A DNA stretch of 45,305 bases from Ralstonia sp. ASV6 (lineage in GTDB: Bacteria > Pseudomonadota > Gammaproteobacteria > Burkholderiales > Burkholderiaceae), in assembly GCF_016429285.1 (NCBI RefSeq), contig NZ_JAELUI010000035.1, positions 1-45,305 of the forward strand. The letters run 5' to 3'. Position 1 is the stretch's first letter. Each line of letters begins with the position of its first letter. Both the position numbers and the translations under genes were made by a program. The notes below the pieces were generated by a model. The model worked only from the letters and a program-made list of their open reading frames with translations. It ran no database searches and had not been told where the DNA came from. Positions 24,410-32,070 of this stretch are shown piece after piece.

Positions 24410-25537
24410 ATGACCGCGTTCGCCACCCTGTTGCAGCAAGGCAATGCCTGGCTGTTCGTGCCCAGTGCCATCCTGCTGGGCGCATTGCATGGCCTGGAGC
24501 CGGGGCACTCCAAGACGATGATGGCGGCGTTCATCGTCGCCATTCGCGGCACGCTCGCGCAGGCGGTACTGCTGGGGTTGTCGGCCACGGTCTCGCACAC
24601 GGCGGTGGTGTGGGCGGTGGCCATGGCGGGGCTGTACTTTGGCCGCAACTGGAACCCGGAGACAACCGAGCCATACTTCCAGATGGCCTCCGCTGTGCTG
24701 ATCGTCGCCGTGGCGGGGTGGATGATGTGGCGCACATGGCGCAGCACCCGCGTAGCGCACGACCATGACCACGATCATGGCCATGACGACGTCCATCGCA
24801 TCGACACCGGCCATGGCATCGTCAGGCTGGCAGTGTTTGAAGACGGTGTACCGCCGCGCTTCCGGCTGGCGCAGGAGCATGCACATCAGGGCACGCATGG
24901 TCATGCCTGGCCGGCAGATCAGGTGCAGCTGGTGACCGAGCGGCCGGACGGCAGTCGGCAGACCTTCAGCTTCCTGCAGCGCGATGGCTTTCTGGAATCG
25001 GAACAGACCATTCCCGAGCCGCATGCCTTCACGGCACGTCTGTCACTCGGGCACGCGCACCATCGGCACGACTACGACGTCGAGTTCATTGAGCACGACC
25101 ACACGCATGCCGCGCATGACCATGGTGGACTGGATGTGTCGTCCGGCGACTATCAGGATGCGCACGAACGCGCGCACGCCAACGATATCCGCCGCCGCTT
25201 CGCCAACCGCGAAGTCACCACCGGCCAGATCATCGTGTTCGGCCTGACCGGCGGGCTGGTGCCGTGCCCGGCGTCCATCACGGTGCTGCTGCTGTGTCTG
25301 CAGCTCAAGCAGATCACCCTGGGCGCGGCGCTGGTGCTGTGCTTCAGCATTGGCCTGGCTTTGACGATGGTCGCCTCGGGGGCGCTGGCGGCGCTGAGCG
25401 TGAAGCACGTGTCACGACGCTGGGGCGGCTTTGGCGAGTTCGCACGCAAGGCACCGTACTTCTCGGGTGGGTTGATCGCGCTCGTGGGCCTGTATGTGGG
25501 CTGGCAGGGTGTGCAAGGGGTCATGCAGTTGACGTGA
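24410..25537 (+). CDS. rcnA: RcnA nickel/cobalt efflux transporter with an extended histidine-rich loop domain
   Basis: The ATG at 24410 matches the RcnA N-terminus (FATLLQQGNAWLFVPSAILL); the upstream frame crosses the RcnR operator and is rejected. The 375-residue inner-membrane protein has three N-terminal membrane segments with LGALHGLEPGHSKTMMAAF, a cytoplasmic loop rich in histidine (AHDHDHDHGHDD; LGHAHHRHDYDVEFIEHDH), and three C-terminal segments with GLTGGLVPCPASITVLLLC. E. coli RcnA is about 274 residues; the extra hundred or so here is a soluble-looking insertion between two His clusters (for example RLAVFEDGVPPRFRL, QVQLVTERPDGSRQTFS). It exports Ni(II) and Co(II) under RcnR control. 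Confidence 0.93.
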   Translation: MTAFATLLQQGNAWLFVPSAILLGALHGLEPGHSKTMMAAFIVAIRGTLAQAVLLGLSATVSHTAVVWAVAMAGLYFGRNWNPETTEPYFQMASAVLIVAVAGWMMWRTWRSTRVAHDHDHDHGHDDVHRIDTGHGIVRLAVFEDGVPPRFRLAQEHAHQGTHGHAWPADQVQLVTERPDGSRQTFSFLQRDGFLESEQTIPEPHAFTARLSLGHAHHRHDYDVEFIEHDHTHAAHDHGGLDVSSGDYQDAHERAHANDIRRRFANREVTTGQIIVFGLTGGLVPCPASITVLLLCLQLKQITLGAALVLCFSIGLALTMVASGALAALSVKHVSRRWGGFGEFARKAPYFSGGLIALVGLYVGWQGVQGVMQLT

Positions 25538-25769
25538 CCGCCACATGTGCTGCGCGTGTTTGGTCGAGCGCACGTTGTGCCGAGGCTGCATCCACTGCGG
25601 CACGGCCTGCGTATCTGTGGGTACCGGCGGGCGCGAACAATTTCTCATGGAAACCGTGTCAGGTTTGCATCGATGTCGCGACCAACAGGGGAGGTCGATG
25701 CCATCCGGCAAGCGATCCGTCGGACTGCCATCCGCGGATGGCGCACGCTCAACCAATGAGGAGTTCACC

Positions 25770-26141
25770 ATGCACACCACCCGTTCCTTCACACGCACCC
25801 GCCGCCTGTCGTTCGCCTTGCTGGCCACGTTGACGGCCTCCGCCGCGCTGTTCGCGGCGCAACCGGCCGCAGCCGCCAGCAGCGCCGATCCCTACACGCA
25901 AGGACAAAGCCGCCTGGACAAGGTGGATGCGTACACGCAAGGGCACAAGCAGGACAAGGCGGATCCGTTCACGCAAGGTGCGGATCGTCAGGCCGACACC
26001 TACGGCTATCTTTCGTGGAGGCGCGATCGCTTCGATCCGTACGCACAGGGTGCCGATCAGCAGCGCACTGACACACGTGGCGTGCTCGCATGGCACGGCG
26101 ATTCCACGTACCCCAGCAACCCGCAGGGCGCACATGCATGA
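25770..26141 (+). CDS. Small secreted protein with D-P-Y-T-Q-G repeats
   Basis: The ATG at 25770 has GAGGAG nine bases upstream. The 123-residue product has a signal peptide (LSFALLATLTASAALFAAQP) followed by a low-complexity mature part in which a six-residue unit recurs four times: DPYTQG, DAYTQG, DPFTQG and DPYAQG, at irregular spacing with Q/D/K-rich linkers. There is no cysteine and no membrane segment. I do not recognise a function. It is probably periplasmic or secreted. A long leader (25538-25769) separates it from rcnA, so it likely has its own promoter. Confidence 0.75.
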   Translation: MHTTRSFTRTRRLSFALLATLTASAALFAAQPAAAASSADPYTQGQSRLDKVDAYTQGHKQDKADPFTQGADRQADTYGYLSWRRDRFDPYAQGADQQRTDTRGVLAWHGDSTYPSNPQGAHA

Positions 26142-26192
26142 AGCATGCAACCCGAGTGAGAAGTGCCTGCCCCCGCGGGTAGACCTTCTCAC
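26135..26192. terminator. Two hairpins between convergent genes
   Basis: TGCATG-AAG-CATGCA at 26135-26149 is a perfect 6-bp stem that includes the stop codon of the repeat protein. GTGAGAAG (26156-26163) and CTTCTCAC (26185-26192) form a second, 8-bp perfect stem over a GC-rich loop. Neither has a T tract; they may stabilise mRNA ends or terminate inefficiently. Confidence 0.4.
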
Positions 26193-26195
26193 CGG

Positions 26196-27095
26196 TCAAC
26201 GTGCCAGCGTCGCCCCTTCCTCGACGATCATCTCGTAGAGCGCTCGCGCCGCAGGCGACAACTGCGCTGTCCTGCGCGTTACGAGCACCAGCGTGCGCGA
26301 CACCTCTGGTTCGACCAGTTCTATCGTCCGGATCATCGGATACGCATTCTTCTGGATCGCGAGCCGCGGCACCACTGCCGCACCCAGCCCTTCGGCCACG
26401 AGCCCCAGCGCCGTTGAGCTGCGCTGGACTTCGTAGAACGAATGCAATGTCACTCCGCTGTTCTTGAGCGCGCCTTCGAGCAGGCTGCGGTTGCCGCTCA
26501 CCTCGCCAGCAAAGATCAATGGATGCGCTTGCAGCGCCTCCCAGCGGATGCGCCGCCGTTTGGCGAGCGGGTGATCGTCGCGGCAGATCAGCACGTACGG
26601 GTCGCTCGTGAGCGGCACGCTGGTGAGTTCAGGGTGCTGGTCGCCCGCAATGCTGATGCCGAATTCCGCCTCGCGGCGCAGCACCGCCTGCAGCACCGAT
26701 GCAGAGGCGTGATCGAGAATCTTCACGTGATCGTGCGGCCGGTGCGCGGAGAACGCCCGCAGAATGCGCGGCAGATACTGCACACCCACCGTCGGCACAC
26801 AGGCGATCGTGATGTCACCACGCTGGCTCAGGCCGGTCTCGCGGATTTCCGTCAGTGCGTCAGACAACTCACTCAACAGTCGGCGTGCCTGCGGCAGGAA
26901 GCGGCGGCCGATTTCCGTCAGCTCCGTCCTGCGCGTGGTGCGCTCAACCAGCGCAACCCCCAGGAATGCCTCCAGCTTGCGCAGCCGTTGCGTGATGGCC
27001 GTCTGCGTCACATGCAGCGTGTCGGCCGCCTGCGTAAAGCTGCCGCACTCCGCAATCGCCACAAAGGCTTGCACGCCAAGCGTGTCGATCTTCAT
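26196..27095 (-). CDS. LysR-family transcriptional regulator
   Basis: The 299-residue product has the LysR DNA-binding domain (DTLGVQAFVAIAECGSFTQA, then LHVTQTAITQRLRKLEAFLG) and an effector domain from about residue 90 (ITIACVPTVGVQYLPRILRA). The region AEFGISIAGDQHPELTSVPL and the RDDHPLAKRRRIRWE segment resemble the CynR/CysB-like effector fold. It is divergent from tam with about 100 nt between, and an AT-rich palindrome sits at its 5' end, so it may regulate tam and itself. Effector unknown. Confidence 0.92.
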   Translation of the reverse strand: MKIDTLGVQAFVAIAECGSFTQAADTLHVTQTAITQRLRKLEAFLGVALVERTTRRTELTEIGRRFLPQARRLLSELSDALTEIRETGLSQRGDITIACVPTVGVQYLPRILRAFSAHRPHDHVKILDHASASVLQAVLRREAEFGISIAGDQHPELTSVPLTSDPYVLICRDDHPLAKRRRIRWEALQAHPLIFAGEVSGNRSLLEGALKNSGVTLHSFYEVQRSSTALGLVAEGLGAAVVPRLAIQKNAYPMIRTIELVEPEVSRTLVLVTRRTAQLSPAARALYEMIVEEGATLAR

Positions 27096-27100
27096 TAGAT

Positions 27101-27130
27101 AAATGAATCAATGAGAACAATGAATTCATT
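27101..27130. promoter_or_regulatory. AT-rich palindrome in the LysR/tam divergent region
   Basis: AATGAATTCATT at 27119-27130 is a perfect 12-bp palindrome, and the related element AATGAATCAATGA starts at 27102. They lie 7-35 nt upstream of the LysR start, in a sharp local AT-rich island, as expected for a LysR autoregulatory site. Confidence 0.45.
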
Positions 27131-27196
27131 TTACTGATCCAGCGGAAAACCACAGAATGCCGCCAATCGATAGCACCCCCGGCAAGGAGAATCGCG

Positions 27197-27976
27197 ATGA
27201 CGACACAACACGATTGGAGCGCAAACCAATACGTTCAGTTTGAAGAAGAGCGCACACGGCCCGCCAGGGACTTGCTGGCCGCCGTGCCGCAAACGCCCAT
27301 CCACAGCGCCATCGACATCGGCTGCGGGCCGGGCAACTCGACCCAGGCACTGATGGCGCGTGCGCCCGGCGCGGCCATCCTCGGCATCGACAGCTCGGCC
27401 GACATGATCGACGCTGCACGCAAGCGCCTGCCTCAGGTGCGCTTTGACATCGCAGACATTGCTGCATGGGATGCGCCCGGCGCATACGACCTGATTCTCG
27501 CAAACGCCGTGCTGCAATGGCTGCCCGCGCACGCCACACTGTTTCCAAAGCTGATCGGCAAGCTGACGCAGGGCGGTCATCTTGCGGTGCAGATGCCGGA
27601 CAACCTGGACGAACCCACGCACCGCCTGATGCGCGAAGTGGCCGCCGCCGGCCCGTGGGCGGAAAAGCTCAAAGGCGTGGAACGGACCGAGCGGTTCGAC
27701 CCGCGCCGCTACTACGCAATGCTGTCACCGCTATGCACACGCGTGGACGTGTGGCGCACCACGTACTACCACCCGCTGCGCGGCGGCGCCGATGCAGTGG
27801 TCGCGTGGTTGAAAGGTACAGGGCTGCGGCCGTTCCTGGCGGCGTTGAACGACGACGAACGCGGCGCGTTCCTCACGCGCTATCGTGACGCGATCGCGCA
27901 GGCATATCCGGCACAGGACGACGGCACGGTGCTCTTGCCGTTCCCGCGCCTGTTTATCGTGGCGACGCGCAAATAG
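27197..27976 (+). CDS. tam: Trans-aconitate 2-methyltransferase
   Basis: AAGGAG lies eight bases before the ATG. The 259-residue product matches Tam through its length: the N-terminal WSANQYVQFEEERTRPARDL, the SAM-binding motif AIDIGCGPGNSTQAL, the acidic end of strand 2 (LGIDSSADMIDAARKRLP), YDLILANAVLQWLPAH, VQMPDNLDEPTHRLMREVA and the C-terminal LPFPRLFIVATRK. Tam methylates trans-aconitate, a by-product that inhibits aconitase, using S-adenosylmethionine. It is monocistronic, divergent from a LysR gene, and ends at a strong terminator. Confidence 0.93.
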   Translation: MTTQHDWSANQYVQFEEERTRPARDLLAAVPQTPIHSAIDIGCGPGNSTQALMARAPGAAILGIDSSADMIDAARKRLPQVRFDIADIAAWDAPGAYDLILANAVLQWLPAHATLFPKLIGKLTQGGHLAVQMPDNLDEPTHRLMREVAAAGPWAEKLKGVERTERFDPRRYYAMLSPLCTRVDVWRTTYYHPLRGGADAVVAWLKGTGLRPFLAALNDDERGAFLTRYRDAIAQAYPAQDDGTVLLPFPRLFIVATRK

Positions 27977-27993
27977 GTACTGCGACCCCATGA

Positions 27994-28027
27994 AAAAAGC
28001 CCGCCGGCATATACCGACGGGCTTTTT
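27994..28027. terminator. Bidirectional rho-independent terminator between tam and allE
   Basis: AAAAAGCCCGCCGG (27994-28007) pairs with CCGACGGGCTTTTT (28014-28027) with one mismatch and a six-base loop. An A run on the left and a T run on the right let it serve both convergent genes. Confidence 0.92.
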
Positions 28028-28046
28028 CGTCTGACCTGCTCGACGC

Positions 28047-28883
28047 TTAGCGCGACGGGTTCAGCAACAGGTTCATGTGACGGTTCACATCCTTGTACAG
28101 CAGGTAGCGGAAGCGGCCAGGGCCACCCGAATAGCACGCCTGCGGGCAGAACGCGCGCAGCCACATGAAGTCGCCCGCTTCCACCTCAACCCAGTCCTGG
28201 TTCAGGCGATAGACGGCCTTGCCTTCCAGCACGTACAGGCCGTGCTCCATGACGTGCGTTTCCGCAAACGGAATCACGCCACCCGGCTCGAACGTCACGA
28301 TGTTCACGTGCATGTCGTGGCGCATGTCGCTCATGTCGACAAAGCGCGTCGTCACCCACGCACCGTTGGTGCCCGGCATCGGGATCGGCTCGACGTCCTG
28401 CTCGTTGGTCACGAAGGCTTCCGGCAGCGGAATGCCGTCGACGACCTGATAGTGCTTGCGGATCCAGTGAAAACGCACAGCAGCATCGCTGACGTTGTGC
28501 AGCGTCCAGTCCGCGCCCGGCGGAATGAACGCGTAGCCGCCCGGCTTGAGCGTGTGCTTCTTGCCTTGCAGCGTCAGTTCGGCTTCGCCTTCGACGACGA
28601 ACAGCACGGCTTCGGCGTTCTTGTCCTGCTCGGGCTTGTCGCTGCCGCCGCCCGGGCTCACTTCAACGATGTACTGCGAGAAGGTTTCGGCAAACCCCGA
28701 CAGCGGGCGGGCGATCACCCACAGGCGCGTGTTCGACCAGAACGGCAGCCAGCTCGTGACGATGTCGCGCATCACCCCCTTCGGGATCACCGCGTACGCC
28801 TCGGTGAACATCGCGCGATCGGTCAACAGATCGGTCTGCGGCGGGTGGCCGCCATGCGGCGCGTAATACGTTGTTTTAGACAT
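28047..28883 (-). CDS. allE: (S)-ureidoglycine aminohydrolase
   Basis: The ATG at 28883 begins the family N-terminus (SKTTYYAPHGGHPPQTDLLT). The 278-residue product is a bicupin: the N-terminal cupin contains AVLFVVEGEAELTLQGKKHT and PGGYAFIPPGADWTLHNVSD; the C-terminal cupin contains FEPGGVIPFAETHVMEHGLY and YVLEGKAVYRLNQDW, with the Glu/His metal ligands of the Mn-dependent enzyme. It converts (S)-ureidoglycine to (S)-ureidoglycolate and ammonia in allantoin degradation. No other purine or allantoin gene is in the window, so it is isolated here. Its convergent neighbour tam is unrelated in pathway. Confidence 0.92.
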   Translation of the reverse strand: MSKTTYYAPHGGHPPQTDLLTDRAMFTEAYAVIPKGVMRDIVTSWLPFWSNTRLWVIARPLSGFAETFSQYIVEVSPGGGSDKPEQDKNAEAVLFVVEGEAELTLQGKKHTLKPGGYAFIPPGADWTLHNVSDAAVRFHWIRKHYQVVDGIPLPEAFVTNEQDVEPIPMPGTNGAWVTTRFVDMSDMRHDMHVNIVTFEPGGVIPFAETHVMEHGLYVLEGKAVYRLNQDWVEVEAGDFMWLRAFCPQACYSGGPGRFRYLLYKDVNRHMNLLLNPSR

Positions 28884-29047
28884 ACTGCATCCAGGCAATG
28901 GGTTGGTCCGGCCTCGGGCGCAAACAGCATTGGGCCGTTCGTACGCGGGCGGCGTTGACGATAGCGAAGTCGGCAACAATCGACCAATTAAATGTTGCGA
29001 TGACTTCCATTCGATTTCCCACTACCCTCCAGCGCCCCGCACATGGT
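28884..29047 (-). promoter_or_regulatory. Upstream region of allE
   Basis: This 164-nt gap between the argC stop and the allE start holds the allE promoter. An AT-rich patch lies around 28970-29025, but I cannot fix hexamers with confidence. Confidence 0.35.
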
Positions 29048-29983
29048 TCACGCGGCCCCCAGCATCAGCTCCAGATTCTGCACCGCCGCACCCGAGGCAC
29101 CCTTGCCAAGGTTGTCGAACACCGCCGTCAGCAGGACCTGGCCGTGATCGTTGGCAAACACGCCCAGGTGCATGTCGTTGGTGCCGTTGAGCGCCTGCGG
29201 GTTCAGATGCGACAACGCGGACGACACCTGCAGCGGCATCACCTCCACGTGCTGTGCGCCCGCGTAGTGGTCAGCCAGGCAGGCATGCAGCCGAGCGGCA
29301 TCCACACCGGGGGTCAGCAAGCGCTGCTCCAGCGGCACTGTCAGCACAATGCCCTGGCGGTACGCGCCATACGCGGGCACGAACATCGGCCGCTGCGTGA
29401 GTCCGGCGTACTGCTGGATTTCCGGCGCATGCTTGTGCGCCAAGCCGAGCCCGTACACCTGGAATGGCAGCGCATTCGCCGCGTCGGGCCCTTCGTAGGC
29501 CTCCACCGCGGCGCGGCCACCACCCGAATAGCCGGACACGGCGTGGATGCTGACCGGGTAGTCCACCGGCACCAGACCCGCGCGCACCAGCGGACCGAGC
29601 AAGCCAATCGCGCCGGTCGGGTAGCACCCGGGGTTGGTCACGCGGGATGCCGCTGCCACGCGCTGCGCCTGTCCTTCGCTCATCTCCGGAAACCCATACG
29701 TCCAGCCCGGCGTGGTGCGATGCGCGGAGCTGGCATCGATCACACGGACATCCGGGTTGACGATAGACGCCACGGCTTCGCGCGCGGCAGCATCCGGCAG
29801 ACACAGGATGGCGATATCGCAGGCGTTGATGGCCTCGGCGCGGCACTTGGCGTCTTTGCGGGCATCGGCAGGCAGCGTCAGCAGTTGCAGGCTCTGCCGA
29901 TCGATCTGGCCGCGCAGGCGCTCGTGGATCAGCAGGCCCGTGGTGCCTTGGTCGCCATCGATAAAGATCAGGGGTGCAGCCAT
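29048..29983 (-). CDS. argC: N-acetyl-gamma-glutamyl-phosphate reductase, type 2
   Basis: The ATG at 29983, preceded by GGAGGA seven bases upstream, is preferred over an in-frame start 21 codons earlier. The 311-residue product fits the shorter type 2 ArgC: the N-terminal NADP motif [36 protein letters not shown], catalytic Cys120 in [16 protein letters not shown], and [17 protein letters not shown]. It reduces N-acetylglutamyl 5-phosphate to the semialdehyde, the third step of arginine synthesis. No other arg gene is adjacent. It is divergent from a LysR gene, an unusual setting for argC, and may be a second copy beside a type 1 enzyme elsewhere. Confidence 0.92.
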   Translation of the reverse strand: MAAPLIFIDGDQGTTGLLIHERLRGQIDRQSLQLLTLPADARKDAKCRAEAINACDIAILCLPDAAAREAVASIVNPDVRVIDASSAHRTTPGWTYGFPEMSEGQAQRVAAASRVTNPGCYPTGAIGLLGPLVRAGLVPVDYPVSIHAVSGYSGGGRAAVEAYEGPDAANALPFQVYGLGLAHKHAPEIQQYAGLTQRPMFVPAYGAYRQGIVLTVPLEQRLLTPGVDAARLHACLADHYAGAQHVEVMPLQVSSALSHLNPQALNGTNDMHLGVFANDHGQVLLTAVFDNLGKGASGAAVQNLELMLGAA

Positions 29984-30089
29984 GCCGGTGTCCTCCAGTA
30001 CGGGAATACGGTGCGTGCAAAACGATGTGTGAGCCGCTATCTTCACGGCATGCCTTCGATGTTAAAAGTTGAATTTCACAACGCTTATA

Positions 30090-30104
30090 TTCAGTTTTTC
30101 TGAA
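30090..30104. promoter_or_regulatory. Inverted repeat in the argC/LysR divergent region, probable LysR box
   Basis: TTCAG-TTTTT-CTGAA is a perfect 5-bp inverted repeat with LysR-box (T-N11-A) spacing, 14 nt before the LysR start and about 110 nt from argC. It fits an autoregulatory site shared with argC. Confidence 0.5.
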
Positions 30105-30117
30105 CTGGACGCCCGCC

Positions 30118-31002
30118 ATGAGAGAGATCAGCCTGGACCGCCTGCGCACGCTGGTGGAGGTGGCCGACCGCGGCTCGTTTGCCGACGCCGCGCGCGCCCT
30201 GCACCTGGCACCACCCACGGTCAGCCTGCACATTGCCGAGCTGGAGGGCCGTGTGGGTGCGCCACTGCTGTCGCGCAAGCGCGGGCAGGTGCGCCCCTCG
30301 GCGATTGGCGAGGTGATGGTCGAACGTGCGCGCCGTCTGCTGGCGGATGCGGAGCAGGCGCTGGACGACATCCAGCGGCAGGTACAGGGCCTGAGCGGGC
30401 GCGTGCGGCTGGGTGCGTCCACCGGCGCGATCGCGCATCTGCTGCCGCAAGCGCTGGAGGTGCTGCGGCAGGATCATCCGGGCATCGACGTGCAGGTGGC
30501 TGTGCTGACCTCGCAGGAAACGCTCACGCGGCTGGCCGACGGCGTGCTCGATATCGGGCTGGTGGCGCTGCCGCAATCACAGGTGGGGGGGCTGGCGATC
30601 AAGCCGTGGCGGCGTGACCCCGTCATGGCGTTTCTGCCAGCGCACTGGCAGAGCCCGGCGCGTGTCACGCCGGCATGGCTGGCGGGGCAGCCGCTCATCC
30701 TCAACGACACCACCACGCGGCTCTCACGCCTGACGGCGGAGTGGTTTGCCGCCGACGGCCATCACCCCACGCCGCGCATCCAGCTCAACTACAACGACGC
30801 GATCAAGAGCCTGGTGGCAGCGGGCTACGGCGCCACGCTGCTGCCGCACGAAGCGGCGACGCCGGTGCCGGACGCCCGCATTGTCATGCGAGCGCTGCGG
30901 CCGGCGTTGTGGCGCCAGCTTGGCATCGCGCATCGGGCAGGGCACATCGAACGCGCCACGCAACATGTGCTCGACGTGCTGTGGGGCATGCGTGCGCGGT
31001 AG
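30118..31002 (+). CDS. LysR-family transcriptional regulator, divergent from argC
   Basis: The 294-residue product has a LysR DNA-binding domain (LDRLRTLVEVADRGSFADAA, then LHLAPPTVSLHIAELEGRVG) and an effector domain beginning GRVRLGASTGAIAHLLPQAL. TRLADGVLDIGLVALPQSQV and YNDAIKSLVAAGYGATLLPH are family-typical effector-pocket segments. Its start lies 134 nt from argC on the opposite strand, so argC is its likely target. The effector is not readable. Confidence 0.92.
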   Translation: MREISLDRLRTLVEVADRGSFADAARALHLAPPTVSLHIAELEGRVGAPLLSRKRGQVRPSAIGEVMVERARRLLADAEQALDDIQRQVQGLSGRVRLGASTGAIAHLLPQALEVLRQDHPGIDVQVAVLTSQETLTRLADGVLDIGLVALPQSQVGGLAIKPWRRDPVMAFLPAHWQSPARVTPAWLAGQPLILNDTTTRLSRLTAEWFAADGHHPTPRIQLNYNDAIKSLVAAGYGATLLPHEAATPVPDARIVMRALRPALWRQLGIAHRAGHIERATQHVLDVLWGMRAR

Positions 31003-31022
31003 GGCAGTGTCCGGACTGGGCC

Positions 31023-31538
31023 TCAGCCGAGCAGATATTCGCGCGTGAGTTGCCGCGCCCGGTGCAGGCGGCTCTTCACTGCCGCGCGGGACGCGTTCAG
31101 CTGGTCGGCAATCTCGCTGATGGTCATCTCGTTCAGGTCGCGCAGCACGATGATCTCGCGATAGTGCGCGGGCAAGGATTCCAGTGCGGCCGCCACGTCG
31201 TGGCGCAGATCGTCGACAGGCATGCGCGCGAGCCACGCTTCCACCTTGTCGTCATCCCACGGGTCGGTCGAAAGCGCCTTGCGCGCCATGCGATGACACT
31301 CGCGGCGCACGATGGCGAACAGCCAACTGGAAAACGCCGCCGCCGCGCGCAGCGACCCCACCTTGCGCGAGAGCACCAGCAGGCTTTCCTGCACGGCGTC
31401 ATCGACGTCGGAGATCAGGCAATTGCGCTGCGCATAGCGGCGGATGTCGGGCTGACAGACGGCCAGCAGTCGCTCGATGGCCGATACGTCTCCCGCGCGG
31501 GCGGCATCGAGCAGGGGTTGGTGACGGACAAGATCCAT
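31023..31538 (-). CDS. ECF-type RNA polymerase sigma factor
   Basis: The 171-residue product has region 2 (VCQPDIRRYAQRNCLISDVD, DAVQESLLVLSRKVGSLRAA, then FSSWLFAIVRRECHR) and region 4 (LPAHYREIIVLRDLNEMTIS, EIADQLNASRAAVKSRLHRA). The start ATG at 31538 is 18 nt after the stop of the upstream small membrane protein gene, giving a two-gene operon. No classical anti-sigma gene is next to it; the co-transcribed DUF2892 protein with a CPAC motif is the only candidate partner. Its targets and signal are unknown. Confidence 0.9.
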   Translation of the reverse strand: MDLVRHQPLLDAARAGDVSAIERLLAVCQPDIRRYAQRNCLISDVDDAVQESLLVLSRKVGSLRAAAAFSSWLFAIVRRECHRMARKALSTDPWDDDKVEAWLARMPVDDLRHDVAAALESLPAHYREIIVLRDLNEMTISEIADQLNASRAAVKSRLHRARQLTREYLLG

Positions 31539-31555
31539 GGCGTCAGTCGCGCGGG

Positions 31556-31783
31556 TTACCGCTTGGGTTGCTGCAGCCGACGGCCGACCAGTGCACACGC
31601 CGGGCAGAAGCCAACCACACCGGTCAGGCCAAACCCGGCGCCGGCTGCGGCCAGCAGCCAGTTCCAGGGTGCAGCCGCCAGGGCCAGCCCGCCAACAGCG
31701 ACAGCCAGCGCCAGCACGATGCGCACGACACGCTCCCAGTTCGGCACGTTCTTCACATACAGGGCAGATTTCAGAAACGACAT
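31556..31783 (-). CDS. DUF2892/YgaP-type small membrane protein with CxxC motif
   Basis: The ATG at 31783 has GGAGA seven bases upstream and is preferred over an in-frame ATG four codons earlier. The 75-residue product starts SFLKSALYVKNVPNWERVVR, the typical DUF2892 opening, followed by two membrane segments (IVLALAVAVGGLALAAAPWN; LLAAAGAGFGLTGVVGF) and a C-terminal CPACALVGRRLQQPKR. In YgaP-like proteins this domain anchors sulfur-handling modules. Here it is alone and upstream of an ECF sigma gene; the CxxC pair could sense redox state or metal, but that is inference. Confidence 0.85.
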   Translation of the reverse strand: MSFLKSALYVKNVPNWERVVRIVLALAVAVGGLALAAAPWNWLLAAAGAGFGLTGVVGFCPACALVGRRLQQPKR

Positions 31784-31810
31784 GATGTTCTCCAAAGGGG
31801 GCGGACGAAA

Positions 31811-31829
31811 GGTGAGGACAGTCCTCGCC
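31811..31829. promoter_or_regulatory. 19-bp near-perfect palindrome upstream of the DUF2892-sigma operon
   Basis: GGTGAGGACAGTCCTCGCC is symmetric around a central A with one mismatched pair. It lies about 30 nt upstream of the DUF2892 start, in its 5' untranslated or promoter region, and could be an operator or the base of a leader hairpin. A run of nine A residues lies further out near 31871. Confidence 0.5.
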
Positions 31830-31945
31830 CCTTAAGAGGCACCGCCAGCGTGAACGGATTCGCGCCCATCAAAAAAAAATCTGCGGCGCACCCGTACCGC
31901 AGGCGCATGATGGCCGCCGTTGTATGCGCGTCACGCAAATTCGGG

Positions 31946-31980
31946 TTGACTTCGCCGGTTGCGATAACTATCTTAAGATA
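31946..31980 (+). promoter_or_regulatory. Promoter of the MFS gene with palindromic operator over the -10
   Basis: TTGACT at 31946-31951 and TATCTT at 31969-31974 are spaced 17 nt apart, a good sigma-70 promoter. The -10 is the left half of TATCTTAAGATA (31969-31980), a perfect 12-bp palindrome. A dimeric repressor bound there would occlude RNA polymerase. The ATG at 32071 is about 90 nt downstream. Confidence 0.7.
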
Positions 31981-32070
31981 TGTTTTTAGACATAATGCGG
32001 CGCAAACATCACCCGGGCGATCCCCGCCACGGAGACAAGCGCCTTCTCTCCGTTATCTTCGTTCTCTCCC

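Noticed and set aside
24770-25120. Histidine-codon-rich stretch in rcnA as possible repeat expansion or assembly artefact
   Set aside because: Histidine clusters are normal in RcnA loops and the frame stays open with intact motifs on both sides.
28898-30103. 401-codon plus ORF antisense to argC
   Set aside because: Shadow of argC; no family features and no ribosome site.
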